Source: Candidatus Tiamatella incendiivivens (GTDB taxonomy: Archaea; Thermoproteota; Thermoprotei_A; Sulfolobales; Acidilobaceae). From it: DNA of 40,091 nucleotides. Below the pieces are notes generated by a model. It had not been told where the DNA came from, searched no databases, and saw only the letters and a list, made by a program, of their open reading frames with translations. This document shows, piece after piece, positions 31,763-40,091 of the stretch (the first letter of the stretch is position 1; each line of letters starts with the position of its first letter). Position numbers and translations under genes: made by a program. The stretch lies in NCBI GenBank assembly GCA_015522635.1, contig WALW01000021.1, positions 1-40,091 on the forward strand, written 5' to 3'.

Positions 31763-33157
31763 TTGAGTGGCAGTTTAGATGGAAGAAAATATGATGTTCT
31801 TGTAATAGGAGCAGGTATGGGAGGAGGAGCTATAGCTTTAAGAGCTAAACAGCTAGGTTTGAAAGCAGCTATAGTCGAGAAAGCTAGGCTTGGTGGCACA
31901 TGTGTTACAGTCGGCTGTGTTCCAACAAAATACCTCCTACGGGTATCCGAGCATGCTAGAGACACGATGAACATGATGGACTCGGGAATAGTCATGGGAG
32001 AGAATGTGTCTTTTGATGTAAAATCTGTTATGAAACGGAAGGAAGAGCTATTAGAGCAGGTGATCTGGTGGTATAGGGATGTAGTATTCCCTAGCTATGA
32101 AATAGATGTCATAAGAGGAGAAGCAAGAATAACTTCACCACATACTGTCAAGGTTAACGGGGAGACTATAGAAGTAAAATACATAGGTGTAGCGACAGGC
32201 TCGATACCTGTAGCGCCACCCATACAAGGGTTAAAAGAAGCATTTGACAAGGGGTGCGCTGTATTCAGCGATCAAGCGTTATCGATGACAGAGGCTCCAG
32301 ACCACATTATTGTGATAGGTGGAGGTCCTATAGGCCTTGAGTTAGCAACTGTGTGGGAAGGCTTCGGCTCTAAGATAACGGTAGTAGAGCTATTAGAGCG
32401 GCTTCTCCCAATGATGGACAAGGATCTAAGTAAAGCAATAACGGATATCCTGTTGCAAAGAGGCTATAATATACATACTAGCACAAAGGTGACCAGAATA
32501 GACCCCGAGACCTGTGAGGTATATTTATCTAGCGGCGAGAGAATAAGGGGAGACAAGATCCTAGTATCAACAGGTAGGAAACCTAGATCAAGTGGACTGG
32601 GATTGGAAGAGATCGGGGTAAAGATAGGCGAGGATGGTAGGATAATAGTGAATGAGAGAATGCAGACATCGGTACCCAACATATATGCAGTTGGGGATGT
32701 AACAGGGCCACCCTTACTAGCCAGCAAGGCTAAAGTGCAGGGAATAGTGGCAGCTGAGAACATGGCAGGAATAACCTCAACATATAATCCTAAACTAGTA
32801 CCTTTCGCGGTGTTCACCGACCCGGAGGTTGCAAGCGTAGGTGTTTCAGCTTATAAGGGAGACCCGGAATATGTTGTCAAGAAATTCCCCGCTGGTGTTA
32901 ACTATAGATCCATCGTATACGAGAGACCATTCGGGTTGGCAAAAGTAGTATTCAATAAAGAAGGCGTATTAGTAGGCTTCCATATGATAGGTCTTCACGC
33001 TTCAGAAGTTGTTAACGCGGCAACCATGGCTATACAAAAAGGATACGAGATGGATGACGTTATGGAAACAATATTCGCTCACCCTGTTATGAGCGAAGTC
33101 TTCCTAGACGCTATGCATTTAGCCAATGGCGTAAACGTTTACCTTCCGAAGAGGTGA
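31763..33157 (+). CDS. FAD-dependent pyridine nucleotide-disulfide reductase (dihydrolipoamide-dehydrogenase-like)
   Basis: 464 aa, class I flavoprotein disulfide reductase. Seen: FAD loop VLVIGAGMGGGAIALRA (about 13-29), redox-active disulfide GGTCVTVGCVPTK (about 44-56), NAD(P)H loop HIIVIGGGPIGLELATVWEGFG (about 178-199), second FAD motif IYAVGDVTGPP, and the C-terminal FAHPVMSEVF His-Glu pair. Dihydrolipoamide-dehydrogenase or mercuric-reductase-like; no E1/E2 ketoacid dehydrogenase genes are near. Its stop overlaps the acyl-CoA ligase start by four bases. TTG 31763 is preferred over 31754 because GAGG lies about 10 bases upstream. Confidence 0.88.
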   Translation: MSGSLDGRKYDVLVIGAGMGGGAIALRAKQLGLKAAIVEKARLGGTCVTVGCVPTKYLLRVSEHARDTMNMMDSGIVMGENVSFDVKSVMKRKEELLEQVIWWYRDVVFPSYEIDVIRGEARITSPHTVKVNGETIEVKYIGVATGSIPVAPPIQGLKEAFDKGCAVFSDQALSMTEAPDHIIVIGGGPIGLELATVWEGFGSKITVVELLERLLPMMDKDLSKAITDILLQRGYNIHTSTKVTRIDPETCEVYLSSGERIRGDKILVSTGRKPRSSGLGLEEIGVKIGEDGRIIVNERMQTSVPNIYAVGDVTGPPLLASKAKVQGIVAAENMAGITSTYNPKLVPFAVFTDPEVASVGVSAYKGDPEYVVKKFPAGVNYRSIVYERPFGLAKVVFNKEGVLVGFHMIGLHASEVVNAATMAIQKGYEMDDVMETIFAHPVMSEVFLDAMHLANGVNVYLPKR

Positions 33158-34872
33158 CATTTTTGGTTGAGGAGCAATCTCCTCCATTTGACTTTCAAAA
33201 CCCTCCTTGGACCAAGAATTATGATGAAGGCGTTTATTTCAAGGTAGATGTACCTCGAATACTGTTGCACGAGATGCTTAAGGGGGTAACAGAGAAGTAT
33301 CCGGATAGACCTGCAGTAACATTCTACGGTAAATCGCTTAGCTATAAAGAATTATGGAGTGAAGTCCTAAAAGTTGCAGAAGGATTGAGGAAACTGGGAC
33401 TAGGTGAGGATAGCTGTATCGTTTTGATACTTCCAAACGTGCCGCATTACATTATACTATCCTTTGCAGCTTTCTCTATAGGTGCAAAAGCTTGCTTGTT
33501 CAACCCGTTATGGAGTGCATATCAAGTAGAGGAGGAGCTTGAAAAGATCAATCCTGACATTATAATTGTCCAGGATATTCTAGCCGATAAATACGAGTCC
33601 GTACTGAAAAATAGAAACAACGTTTACCAAGCCTTCCTAGGAGACTATGCAACTATGGGTTTCCGATTCAAGATGAGTATGGGTAGAATGCTAGGTAAAC
33701 TCCCCCGTCCATCCAAACTATTCAAACCATACAGGGAGCTAGTATCAAATGAGCCTCTAGGCAAGTTGTATGATGGGGATCCAGAGGAAACTGTGGCAGC
33801 ACTCCTATATACGGGTGGAACCACGGGTACACCTAAGGCAGTCATGCTAACTCACCTGAACATAATGGCAAACATAATTTACCAGAAAATATGGTTTCAT
33901 AGAGAAGAAGGAAAAGACCGAGTCCTAGGTTTACTCCCATTCTTCCATGCATACGGATTCGGAAGCATAATGGGGCTGAGCCTGTACATCGCGTCAAACC
34001 TAGTTCTTCAGCTTAGATTTGATCCTGAAGAGTTCCTTAAGACCATTATTAAGGAGAGGATAACGCTCATCCCAGGCGCACCTACAATATATCTAATGCT
34101 CTTAAAACACATTCCTAGGGAGAAACTAGAGAAAATACGTGGGATACCCGAAATATGCTTTTCAGGAGCAGCTCCTCTACCAGTTGAGGTTATAAAGCGA
34201 TGGGAGTATATCACGGGATGCAGAATAGTAGAAGGCTACGGGCTAACCGAAACGAGCCCTGTTGCAGCAGCAAACCCTATTTACGGTAAAAGAAAGCATG
34301 GTAGCATTGGACTACCCATGCCTAACACTCTCCTAGCTATAGCTGACCTTGTCGAGCCAAAACTTGTGGAAGGCCAGGGAGAACTCGTTGTCTCAGGTTT
34401 ACAGGTGATGAAAGGCTATTACAATATGCCTGAAGAAAACAAGCAGGCATTCTTTGATTGTTGCGGGAAGAGATGGTTTAGGACAGGCGATATAGGATAC
34501 ATGGACGAAGAAGGGTATTTCTTCATTGTAGATAGGAAGAAGGATATAATCAAGTACAAAGGACACAGTGTTTATCCCAGATACATCGAGGAGACACTAT
34601 ATAAGCATGAGTGCGTCGCAGAGGTAGCAGTAATTGGTATCCCAGATCCAGAGGCAGGGGAGACTATAAAGGCCGTGGTTTCACTTAAACCCGAGTGTAG
34701 GGGTAAACTGAGCGAGGAAGAGTTAAAGGAGTGGAGTAAACAGTATCTAGGTGCACACGAGTATCCTAGGTTCGTAGAGTTCGCTGATGAGCTTCCTAAG
34801 AGCCCGGCAGGGAAGATTCTGCGGAGAGTTGTAAGGGAAAGAGAGCTTGAGAAGCTGAAAAGTGAACATTAA
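33154..34872 (+). CDS. AMP-forming acyl-CoA ligase (long-chain/aryl type)
   Basis: 572 aa ANL enzyme. Seen: phosphate loop ALLYTGGTTGTPKAVMLTH (about 216-234), EGYGLTETSPVA (about 362-373), hinge WFRTGDIGYMDEEGYFFIVDRKKDIIKYKGHSVYP (about 443-477), and catalytic Lys in KSPAGKILRR. GTG start within the previous stop (GTGA), so it is translationally coupled to the disulfide reductase. Likely activates a carboxylic acid handled by this redox cluster; substrate unknown. The third ANL ligase in the window. Confidence 0.92.
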   Translation: MTFLVEEQSPPFDFQNPPWTKNYDEGVYFKVDVPRILLHEMLKGVTEKYPDRPAVTFYGKSLSYKELWSEVLKVAEGLRKLGLGEDSCIVLILPNVPHYIILSFAAFSIGAKACLFNPLWSAYQVEEELEKINPDIIIVQDILADKYESVLKNRNNVYQAFLGDYATMGFRFKMSMGRMLGKLPRPSKLFKPYRELVSNEPLGKLYDGDPEETVAALLYTGGTTGTPKAVMLTHLNIMANIIYQKIWFHREEGKDRVLGLLPFFHAYGFGSIMGLSLYIASNLVLQLRFDPEEFLKTIIKERITLIPGAPTIYLMLLKHIPREKLEKIRGIPEICFSGAAPLPVEVIKRWEYITGCRIVEGYGLTETSPVAAANPIYGKRKHGSIGLPMPNTLLAIADLVEPKLVEGQGELVVSGLQVMKGYYNMPEENKQAFFDCCGKRWFRTGDIGYMDEEGYFFIVDRKKDIIKYKGHSVYPRYIEETLYKHECVAEVAVIGIPDPEAGETIKAVVSLKPECRGKLSEEELKEWSKQYLGAHEYPRFVEFADELPKSPAGKILRRVVRERELEKLKSEH

Positions 34873-35056
34873 CCTGTATTATTCGTAAATCAACTTTTGT
34901 TCATCATCCCTTGCATACATTTAATTATCTACATTATTAGGTTGTTCTAGTGACCTCATAGAAACAGTATACTAAGACCTCACAGCAACAAATGGGAATA
35001 GATGAGAACAGGGTTAACCAATTACTGTTGCAGCCTTTATAGGGATTTTAGCTATG

Positions 35057-35458
35057 TTAAATTATAACAATAGGGTTTCTAGTTATAGAGTCAACGAAAA
35101 CTATGTCACTAAACCCTGACTCCCCAAGTCTGGCCTTTGCATCATCAAGTATTCTCCTCCAAACGTTATCATTCAAGAACCTGCAGAAACTACAGCCAGG
35201 ATTCGAACCCTGGTAATCAAGGAACACCAATATACCCGAACCATCATACCTAACCCTGATCCTGGTTACAACGCCGCTAGAAACAAGATCAACATCGTAA
35301 CCAGGGACAATAACCCTCGACAACGCATCCATAGCTTTGTCTATCCTTTTCCTAAGAAACGGGCTTATATCACCTGTCTCCAGGTTTTCAAGACTCCTCC
35401 CCTTTAACGACACGATATTTGTTCCAAGTAGTCTCCTCAGTAATCCCACTGCAATCAC
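35057..35458 (-). CDS. Small Cys-containing protein, DUF59/NifU-like
   Basis: 133 aa. The middle (GYDVDLVSSGVVTRIRVRYD, then FLDYQGSNPGCSFCRFLND and a helix) has the order of a DUF59/MIP18-type domain: short helix, DVDL-type turn, two strands, then a T/S-x-PGC loop and helix. A C-x-x-C pair (PGCSFC) replaces the usual single Cys. If the match holds, an iron-sulfur assembly role is possible. Weak family assignment. A convergent neighbour ends at 34872; no partner gene. Confidence 0.5.
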   Translation of the reverse strand: MIAVGLLRRLLGTNIVSLKGRSLENLETGDISPFLRKRIDKAMDALSRVIVPGYDVDLVSSGVVTRIRVRYDGSGILVFLDYQGSNPGCSFCRFLNDNVWRRILDDAKARLGESGFSDIVFVDSITRNPIVII

Positions 35459-35548
35459 ACTAGGCTAATAATCTCCTCCGAAACTAATATAATAAGTGTA
35501 AATACACCATAGCCTATGTTATCTTCCCTGCAATTTAGCGGAAAAAGA

Positions 35549-36217
35549 TTAGGTTGTTGTCTCATAAATTGAGACAGAGAAAGAGTCTGAAACAGGCTGG
35601 TCATAGGTTACAATAAAATTGGCAGTATAGCCTTCTAGGAAATTTGTGCCACTCCAAGTGTGATCGTATAGTGATAGTTCCCCATTGGGATCTGTAAGAT
35701 CTAATGCACCCATATAATGTGTTGTCGTAACTCCTGTTGTAGTGTCCTTTTCTATCCAATATACTCTGAGTTCAGCCTGTGATGCTTGGCTGGGTGTTTT
35801 TACTTTCAGGGTTATATGATTTTCTTGTGCATGGGTATCGGATCCGAAGTTAAGTAGATGTTCAAATATCCATCCTCCCTGTGTTATTGTTGCTTCAACT
35901 GTTGCTGTTGAATACATTTTTACTTGTGTTGTCCCATCGTCTGAGACTGCTGTTATACCGTTGAAGTAGACATATAACTTGTTTGAGTCGTAGGTTGTTG
36001 TTCCATTTGGCGCGTGGAACTCAACCAGATAGTTGTTTCCTCCCTCATAGAATCCGAACATTGCTCTTCCAGTAGCTTGTGTATAGTCGTTAACGGTTAT
36101 GTTCAGGTTTGCCTGACGATATAGGTATATTGCTGCTATACTTGAGGTAGTCATTAATGCTATTAATAGTAGACCGAAGACCAGGATTTTCCTCTTTTTC
36201 TGGTTTATATTTCTCAC
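35549..36217 (-). CDS. Secreted beta-rich protein
   Basis: 222 aa. Basic start (NQKKRKI), membrane or signal helix (about 12-31), then an all-beta extracellular domain with phrases ITVNDYTQATGRAMFGFYEG, NKLYVYFNG and TANFIVTYDQPVSDSFSVSIYE, and no Cys. The size, signal and beta content recall archaeal thread/pilus-like or camelysin/TasA-like fibre proteins, but no family is assigned. A long AT-rich leader region (36218-36502) separates it from the divergent gene. Confidence 0.6.
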   Translation of the reverse strand: MRNINQKKRKILVFGLLLIALMTTSSIAAIYLYRQANLNITVNDYTQATGRAMFGFYEGGNNYLVEFHAPNGTTTYDSNKLYVYFNGITAVSDDGTTQVKMYSTATVEATITQGGWIFEHLLNFGSDTHAQENHITLKVKTPSQASQAELRVYWIEKDTTTGVTTTHYMGALDLTDPNGELSLYDHTWSGTNFLEGYTANFIVTYDQPVSDSFSVSIYETTT

Positions 36218-36502
36218 TTCTAACTCACATCTCTAGTGGATAGTACCAGGGGTCTGAGATAACGTAGGAGAGCAGCCTAAGTTATTTCAACATTTGTTTA
36301 ACCCGTTACTTGAGGATAATTCTAGTGTTTTACATATAAAAATATATGTAACTTTTCTATATACTTATGATATATGTATTTGAAAGAGGTTATATATAAT
36401 TATTAAATATATTTTAAATACATAGAAACACCTGTAGGACATATTTAACTAGGAAATAATTCTTTAGATAGTCAAATAAACCCTGTAATCATGGGATGAA
36501 CA

Positions 36503-37177
36503 TTGTATTCAGAAACCGGAAGCGAATGCAAGGACATATTTCTACCAATATTCAAGGATTCCCTCAAAAATGGAAATTGCCCTATATGCACTATCCTTGG
36601 GAACTATGAGGTAAACATTCTTGAGTCAATACTATATGAGAGGGTGAATGACCCGGAAGTTAGGCGTAAATTTATAGATTCAATGGGATTGTGTAAATAC
36701 CATGCATGGCTCATAGTTGAATTATCAGAAAGAAGCACTTTAGTGGATAACCTTGGACCTTCTCTTCTTTATAGAGATATCCTGGCCAAGTACATAAGGG
36801 ACGGTCACAGCTCAAAGAAGGGGACATGCCCAATATGTAGAGATGTTGCTAGTTATGAAAAAATGATAGTTAAGTGGATAGCAAAGTGTATGGATAATAG
36901 TGATTGGTTTAGATCCCTCTATGCAAACGGTAAAGCAGTTTTCTGTGATAATCACTACCACAGGATAATTGGTCAAATGAGAAATCCACATGCTATTAAG
37001 GAGTTCGAGTCGATCCACAGAGATAAGCTTAAGAGTATTCTAATTAGAATTGAATCGTATATATCGAAAAAAGACTATCGATCTAAGGAGGAAATCAAAG
37101 AGGAAGAAGTGTATGCTTGGATAGATGCATTAAAGGCCTTAAAAGGGGATAGAAGTTTCAGAGGATGTAGCGGCTAG
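36503..37177 (+). CDS. DUF6062-like Cys/His zinc protein
   Basis: 224 aa, helical, with two C-x-x-C and two Cys-His sets: NCPICTILGNYE (about 23-34), GLCKYHAWLI (about 62-71), TCPICRDVASYE (about 110-121) and FCDNHYHRII (about 150-159). This repeated Cys-Cys/Cys-His pattern matches DUF6062 proteins, probably binding two zinc ions or an iron-sulfur cluster. Function unknown. TTG start; the end overlaps the convergent PrpD gene by 20 bases. Confidence 0.72.
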   Translation: MYSETGSECKDIFLPIFKDSLKNGNCPICTILGNYEVNILESILYERVNDPEVRRKFIDSMGLCKYHAWLIVELSERSTLVDNLGPSLLYRDILAKYIRDGHSSKKGTCPICRDVASYEKMIVKWIAKCMDNSDWFRSLYANGKAVFCDNHYHRIIGQMRNPHAIKEFESIHRDKLKSILIRIESYISKKDYRSKEEIKEEEVYAWIDALKALKGDRSFRGCSG

Positions 37178-38468
37178 TTGCAGGTATTAGCTCTCTAACA
37201 GAGGAATCCCAAGGCTCTTCGAGTATTCTACGTGCAAGCGTATATATTGATGAATCCGTAGAAAACTCTGCTAATTTCAGTGCTTTGTCTAATATATGTC
37301 TACTATTTACGCTTCTCTCAGGTGAGCCGAGGGGCCATCTCACCTCAACCCCAACATTACCGGCAGTAGTTTCCAGTGATACCTTGGATGGCATGCTATC
37401 CGGGTAATCCGAGGTAAACTCAGGGTTCTCAACTACCTTGACTTTATCGAACATACTTTTGACAGTAGTGTCAGTCAATCCTCTTGGAATGGTGTCAAGC
37501 CATACATTTTCATATACTAATGCTACGGATACCAAATAGGATAGGTTGAACCGGGCTTCCTCTATCGTGCTAGGGAACTTGTCTCTCGAAGCTATCTTAA
37601 TAGCATCATCGTAAGTTTCAATAGTAACGTTTCTAATTCCTCTAATATCACCGTTGAACTTCTTTCTCGCTTCTAAAGCCGCTTCTATAGCTGTGTGGGT
37701 ATGCCTACAGCTTGGATAGAACTTATATCCATTGAGCTCCAAAGCATAATACTCCGGAAGCATCCTGCATTTTCCACCTAGGGATCTACATACTGCATCA
37801 ATGTCGTCATTGATGTCTGTATCCCAGGATCCTATATGAGATAACATGTATCCAGACGTAGAAGCATGCATGGCTGATAAGGGTTTTAGCCTTGGATCGG
37901 ATTTAACAGCGATCCAGAGGCCACCAGCATAGTTTAACGCCGTCATTACCAAGAGTTTGATGACTTTCCCCTTGCATCCGTTCCTGATTACTCCTGAAGC
38001 CACAGCACTGCCGACAAGTCCGGCTGTAGCTGTCGTATGCCACTTCTGATAGTGAGGTTTTCCCAGATAACCGCCTATCATATAGCCTGCTTGGTAGCCT
38101 GCTGTAACACCTTTCAAAAGGAGTCCAAGGTCAGTGTCGAGTTCAAGTGCTGTCGAGAGGGCAGCTGGAACGATAACACATCCCCCATGTATAAAACCTT
38201 GAGGGAGCCAGTCATCTAATTCTAGTGAATGAGCCAGGAAAGCATTCACAGCTGTCGCAGTAACCGGGTCGGTATGTTCCCATGAACCGAGTATTATACT
38301 TGTTCCAGTGAGACTCTTCTTATACGAGGGTTTTATCGGGTGTAAATGATAGGCTGATCCTGCCACAGCCAAGGTGTCAGCCAAAGCTACTTTCGCGTCT
38401 TCTAGGACTCCTGTATTATTGCAGGCTGACATGGCTTTTTCTGCTATAACTTCAAGGGTTGAGGTCAC
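37158..38468 (-). CDS. MmgE/PrpD family dehydratase/decarboxylase
   Basis: 436 aa, MmgE/PrpD fold (2-methylcitrate dehydratase, cis-aconitate decarboxylase). Seen: DAKVALADTLAVAGSA near residue 24, NAFLAHSLELDDWLPQGFIHGG (the conserved Asp-Asp and His of the active site, about 75-96), YQKWHTTATAGLVGSAVASG (about 139-158), and KFYPSCRHTHTAIEAA (about 256-271). In bacteria PrpD dehydrates 2-methylcitrate in propionate breakdown; here the partner genes differ. The ATG overlaps the DUF4387 stop by four bases (ATGA), so the three genes form one operon. Confidence 0.88.
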   Translation of the reverse strand: MTSTLEVIAEKAMSACNNTGVLEDAKVALADTLAVAGSAYHLHPIKPSYKKSLTGTSIILGSWEHTDPVTATAVNAFLAHSLELDDWLPQGFIHGGCVIVPAALSTALELDTDLGLLLKGVTAGYQAGYMIGGYLGKPHYQKWHTTATAGLVGSAVASGVIRNGCKGKVIKLLVMTALNYAGGLWIAVKSDPRLKPLSAMHASTSGYMLSHIGSWDTDINDDIDAVCRSLGGKCRMLPEYYALELNGYKFYPSCRHTHTAIEAALEARKKFNGDIRGIRNVTIETYDDAIKIASRDKFPSTIEEARFNLSYLVSVALVYENVWLDTIPRGLTDTTVKSMFDKVKVVENPEFTSDYPDSMPSKVSLETTAGNVGVEVRWPLGSPERSVNSRHILDKALKLAEFSTDSSIYTLARRILEEPWDSSVRELIPATSRYIL

Positions 38469-38794
38469 GATTCACCGCCATTGCACTCAATATTTAAGTC
38501 GATCATTGCAAGCGGGATGTGTTGCTGTGCTCCATAAACATCTCTATCGCCAGGATGGCCTGAGGGTGTTTTCCTCCTTAAGTTTATCTTTACAGCTAAC
38601 GCTGGCCTGTAAGGTATAATGCCTAGAACATTACTTTCATCTACTACATATGCTTTGGCAACTAATTCTTTGGTGAGAGCTTTAGATACTTGCTTCCAGC
38701 ATTCTTCGCTATCGAATAATAGGTCTAATGTAACTATGAATGGCCCTGCATTCTTGCTCCTAACAACTCGTGCCAAATCATATAGTTTAGCCAT
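38465..38794 (-). CDS. DUF4387 protein
   Basis: 109 aa, full DUF4387: LYDLARVVRSKNAGPFIVTLDLLFDS at residues 4-29, then RPALAVKINLRRKTPSGHPGDRDVYGAQQHIPLAMIDL. DUF4387 genes commonly lie next to AtuA-like (DUF1446) genes, as here, and probably form one enzyme or complex. It overlaps the AtuA-like stop by eight bases and the PrpD start by four. Confidence 0.88.
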   Translation of the reverse strand: MAKLYDLARVVRSKNAGPFIVTLDLLFDSEECWKQVSKALTKELVAKAYVVDESNVLGIIPYRPALAVKINLRRKTPSGHPGDRDVYGAQQHIPLAMIDLNIECNGGES

Positions 38795-40091
38795 TCAAAT
38801 CCACCTCCTTAATACGGGTAGTTTCCAGTGGATTTTTGAGCTCCACCAGATGCCAGAGACTCCATTCATACGCTATGCCAGCATACAAGTCGCTGGGCGA
38901 GAATGGGAATGCGAGATTTCCTGCTGTAGTTTTTCTTGACGGCCAGCCTATATGCAGTAGTGTGCTACGGATCAATCCTGCGGCGGCTTCCGCCTTACTC
39001 CTATCTGCTGCCACGACTTCTAGAACCAAGCCTACTTCATGGCTAGGCTTCCGAGCTTCTGAGCTTCCTAGGATACCATTCCAACCGTAGAAACGTGGGT
39101 ATACACTAAACCCCCCGCCAAGCTGTTTTACTGCAAAGTTGACGGCCTCTTCATACAACTTTGGAAGCTCAGAGATGAATAACGGGTCCCTTACTCCAGC
39201 AATAACTACGACTCTGTGTCCAATAGGCCTAGACCCCTCGAGCTTAACCATGTATTTCTGTGCGTCAATCCACCTTGATCCACGTACAACAACGCCAAGA
39301 TCAACTTGCTCATAGGTAGCATCCTTAAAATCAGCGTAGCCTCCTGGAATAGTCTCCCTGTAAGGGTCATTCCTCTCATAAAGTGCGTGCTCCGCGACAG
39401 ATATAACAGTAGTCTTTCTATCAGGGTTAAGAGCCCTGACCTCGAATTCATCTCTCCTTAAAATACCTAGTAACCCGTCTGCCCCGCTACCCGGTTCTGC
39501 TGCAATCGCCCCGCACTCTAGGATCTTGGCCATATGAACAGCTAATCCTTTATCGAAACCCCTCATCCATGGGAGAGCAGCGAAGGATGAGATATCTACA
39601 ACCCTACCAGCTAGAATAATGTCAGCATCATCCTTCAATGCCTTTATGATGGACTCTATACCGTTCTGTGCAACAACAACCCCAGGATCCTTTATCGTAT
39701 CAATATAACTATGGTCAAACCCTAAGTCTACTATATATCTCCCTTCCTCAACAACTCTCTCAAGGAAATCTTGATCGATATCAGAATAGAGTAGCTTTAC
39801 CCTAAAACGCCCTCCTACATCTCCTATAGCCTTCTTCAGAATACTGAACGTCCTATTAACATGTACCCTGGAACCAGATCCGCCTGCAGAGCCTATTACA
39901 AGTGGAACTTCAAGTTTCCGTTGAGCTTTAAGTAAAAGCTTTAAATCACGTAGAATAGAAGAGTCTGGAACGAGGGTTTTACCTGAGCCAAGATAATACG
40001 GTCCAGGATCAGTGCTACCAGCGTCTACTCCTATAATATCAGGCTCCTGCTTCACACCATTCCAAAGACTATTCTCCGGGAAACCATAGCC
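38787..40091 (-). CDS. AtuA-like (DUF1446) acyclic-terpene-utilisation family protein, partial
   Basis: At least 434 residues; the start lies beyond the right edge. A GTG at 40055 looks like a start, but the frame continues upstream as GYGFPENSLWNG, the conserved N-terminus of the family, so the gene is cut by the window. Seen: DIIGVDAGSTDPGPYYLGSG (about 18-37 of the visible part), VIGSAGGSGS, DADIILAGRVVDISSFA (about 153-169) and GRRVVVIAGVRDP-like segments. AtuA is linked to citronellol/geraniol and leucine-type branched-acid breakdown in Pseudomonas; the exact reaction is not established. First gene of the operon with DUF4387 and PrpD. Confidence 0.88.
   Translation of the reverse strand, partial: GYGFPENSLWNGVKQEPDIIGVDAGSTDPGPYYLGSGKTLVPDSSILRDLKLLLKAQRKLEVPLVIGSAGGSGSRVHVNRTFSILKKAIGDVGGRFRVKLLYSDIDQDFLERVVEEGRYIVDLGFDHSYIDTIKDPGVVVAQNGIESIIKALKDDADIILAGRVVDISSFAALPWMRGFDKGLAVHMAKILECGAIAAEPGSGADGLLGILRRDEFEVRALNPDRKTTVISVAEHALYERNDPYRETIPGGYADFKDATYEQVDLGVVVRGSRWIDAQKYMVKLEGSRPIGHRVVVIAGVRDPLFISELPKLYEEAVNFAVKQLGGGFSVYPRFYGWNGILGSSEARKPSHEVGLVLEVVAADRSKAEAAAGLIRSTLLHIGWPSRKTTAGNLAFPFSPSDLYAGIAYEWSLWHLVELKNPLETTRIKEVDLNG

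Noticed and set aside
1-40091. CRISPR array
   Set aside because: No series of regularly spaced repeats of 24-37 bases was seen, and no cas gene is recognisable.
1-40091. rRNA genes
   Set aside because: No stretch resembling 16S, 23S or 5S rRNA was noticed.

Overview
The window is from a hyperthermophilic archaeon of the Thermoproteota (Crenarchaeota), most likely a Desulfurococcales-like lineage. The reasons are LysW-dependent lysine/arginine biosynthesis genes, tRNA genes with an encoded CCA end, frequent TTG and GTG starts, TATA-box promoters, an SSV-type integrase remnant on a tRNA gene, single-domain KaiC-like and DUF234-type ATPases, and a high density of VapBC/RelBE toxin-antitoxin genes. 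The species cannot be fixed from the sequence alone.

Layout. (1) 1-3179: the end of lysW, then lysX, facing lysK and lysJ; these make lysine (or arginine) on the LysW carrier protein. (2) About 3180-14290: a genomic island built around an intact tRNA-Val(GAC) gene at 5018-5095. Left of it lie a degenerate tRNA-Val copy and a VapBC pair between two exact 59-bp repeats. Right of it lie three 3'-end fragments of the same tRNA (6438-6465, 8857-8889, 9886-9925), and every segment between fragments carries toxin-antitoxin-type genes: RelBE; then DUF2283/DUF4258, a nucleotidyltransferase pair and DUF433; then VapBC. Beyond these sit two DUF234 ATPases with palindromic operator candidates, a repeated small gene, and a frameshifted tyrosine integrase. 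(3) 14672-24257: a beta-helix surface protein, an acyl-CoA ligase, a secreted propeller-type protein, a crotonase, a WD40-like protein, a KaiC-like ATPase and a hypothetical gene. (4) 24425-25286: a second tRNA-associated scar. It holds a frameshifted orphan vapC, tRNA-Leu(TAG), and an integrase N-terminal remnant that reads into the tRNA on the opposite strand. (5) 25547-34872: an aldo/keto reductase, a second secreted propeller-type protein, an acetyl-CoA-synthetase-like enzyme, and a four-gene set (DUF169, C_GCAxxG_C_C redox protein, disulfide-reductase flavoprotein, acyl-CoA ligase). (6) 35057-40091: a small DUF59-like protein, a secreted protein, a DUF6062-like zinc protein, and a tight AtuA-like/DUF4387/MmgE-PrpD operon running off the right edge.

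Themes. The metabolic genes point to activation and oxidation of organic or short/branched-chain acids through CoA thioesters, with three AMP-forming ligases, a crotonase, PrpD and AtuA-like proteins. The most unusual structure is the tandem array of toxin-antitoxin cassettes separated by tRNA-Val 3' ends. It looks like repeated site-specific integration at one tRNA gene, in which mainly the stabilising addiction modules have survived.
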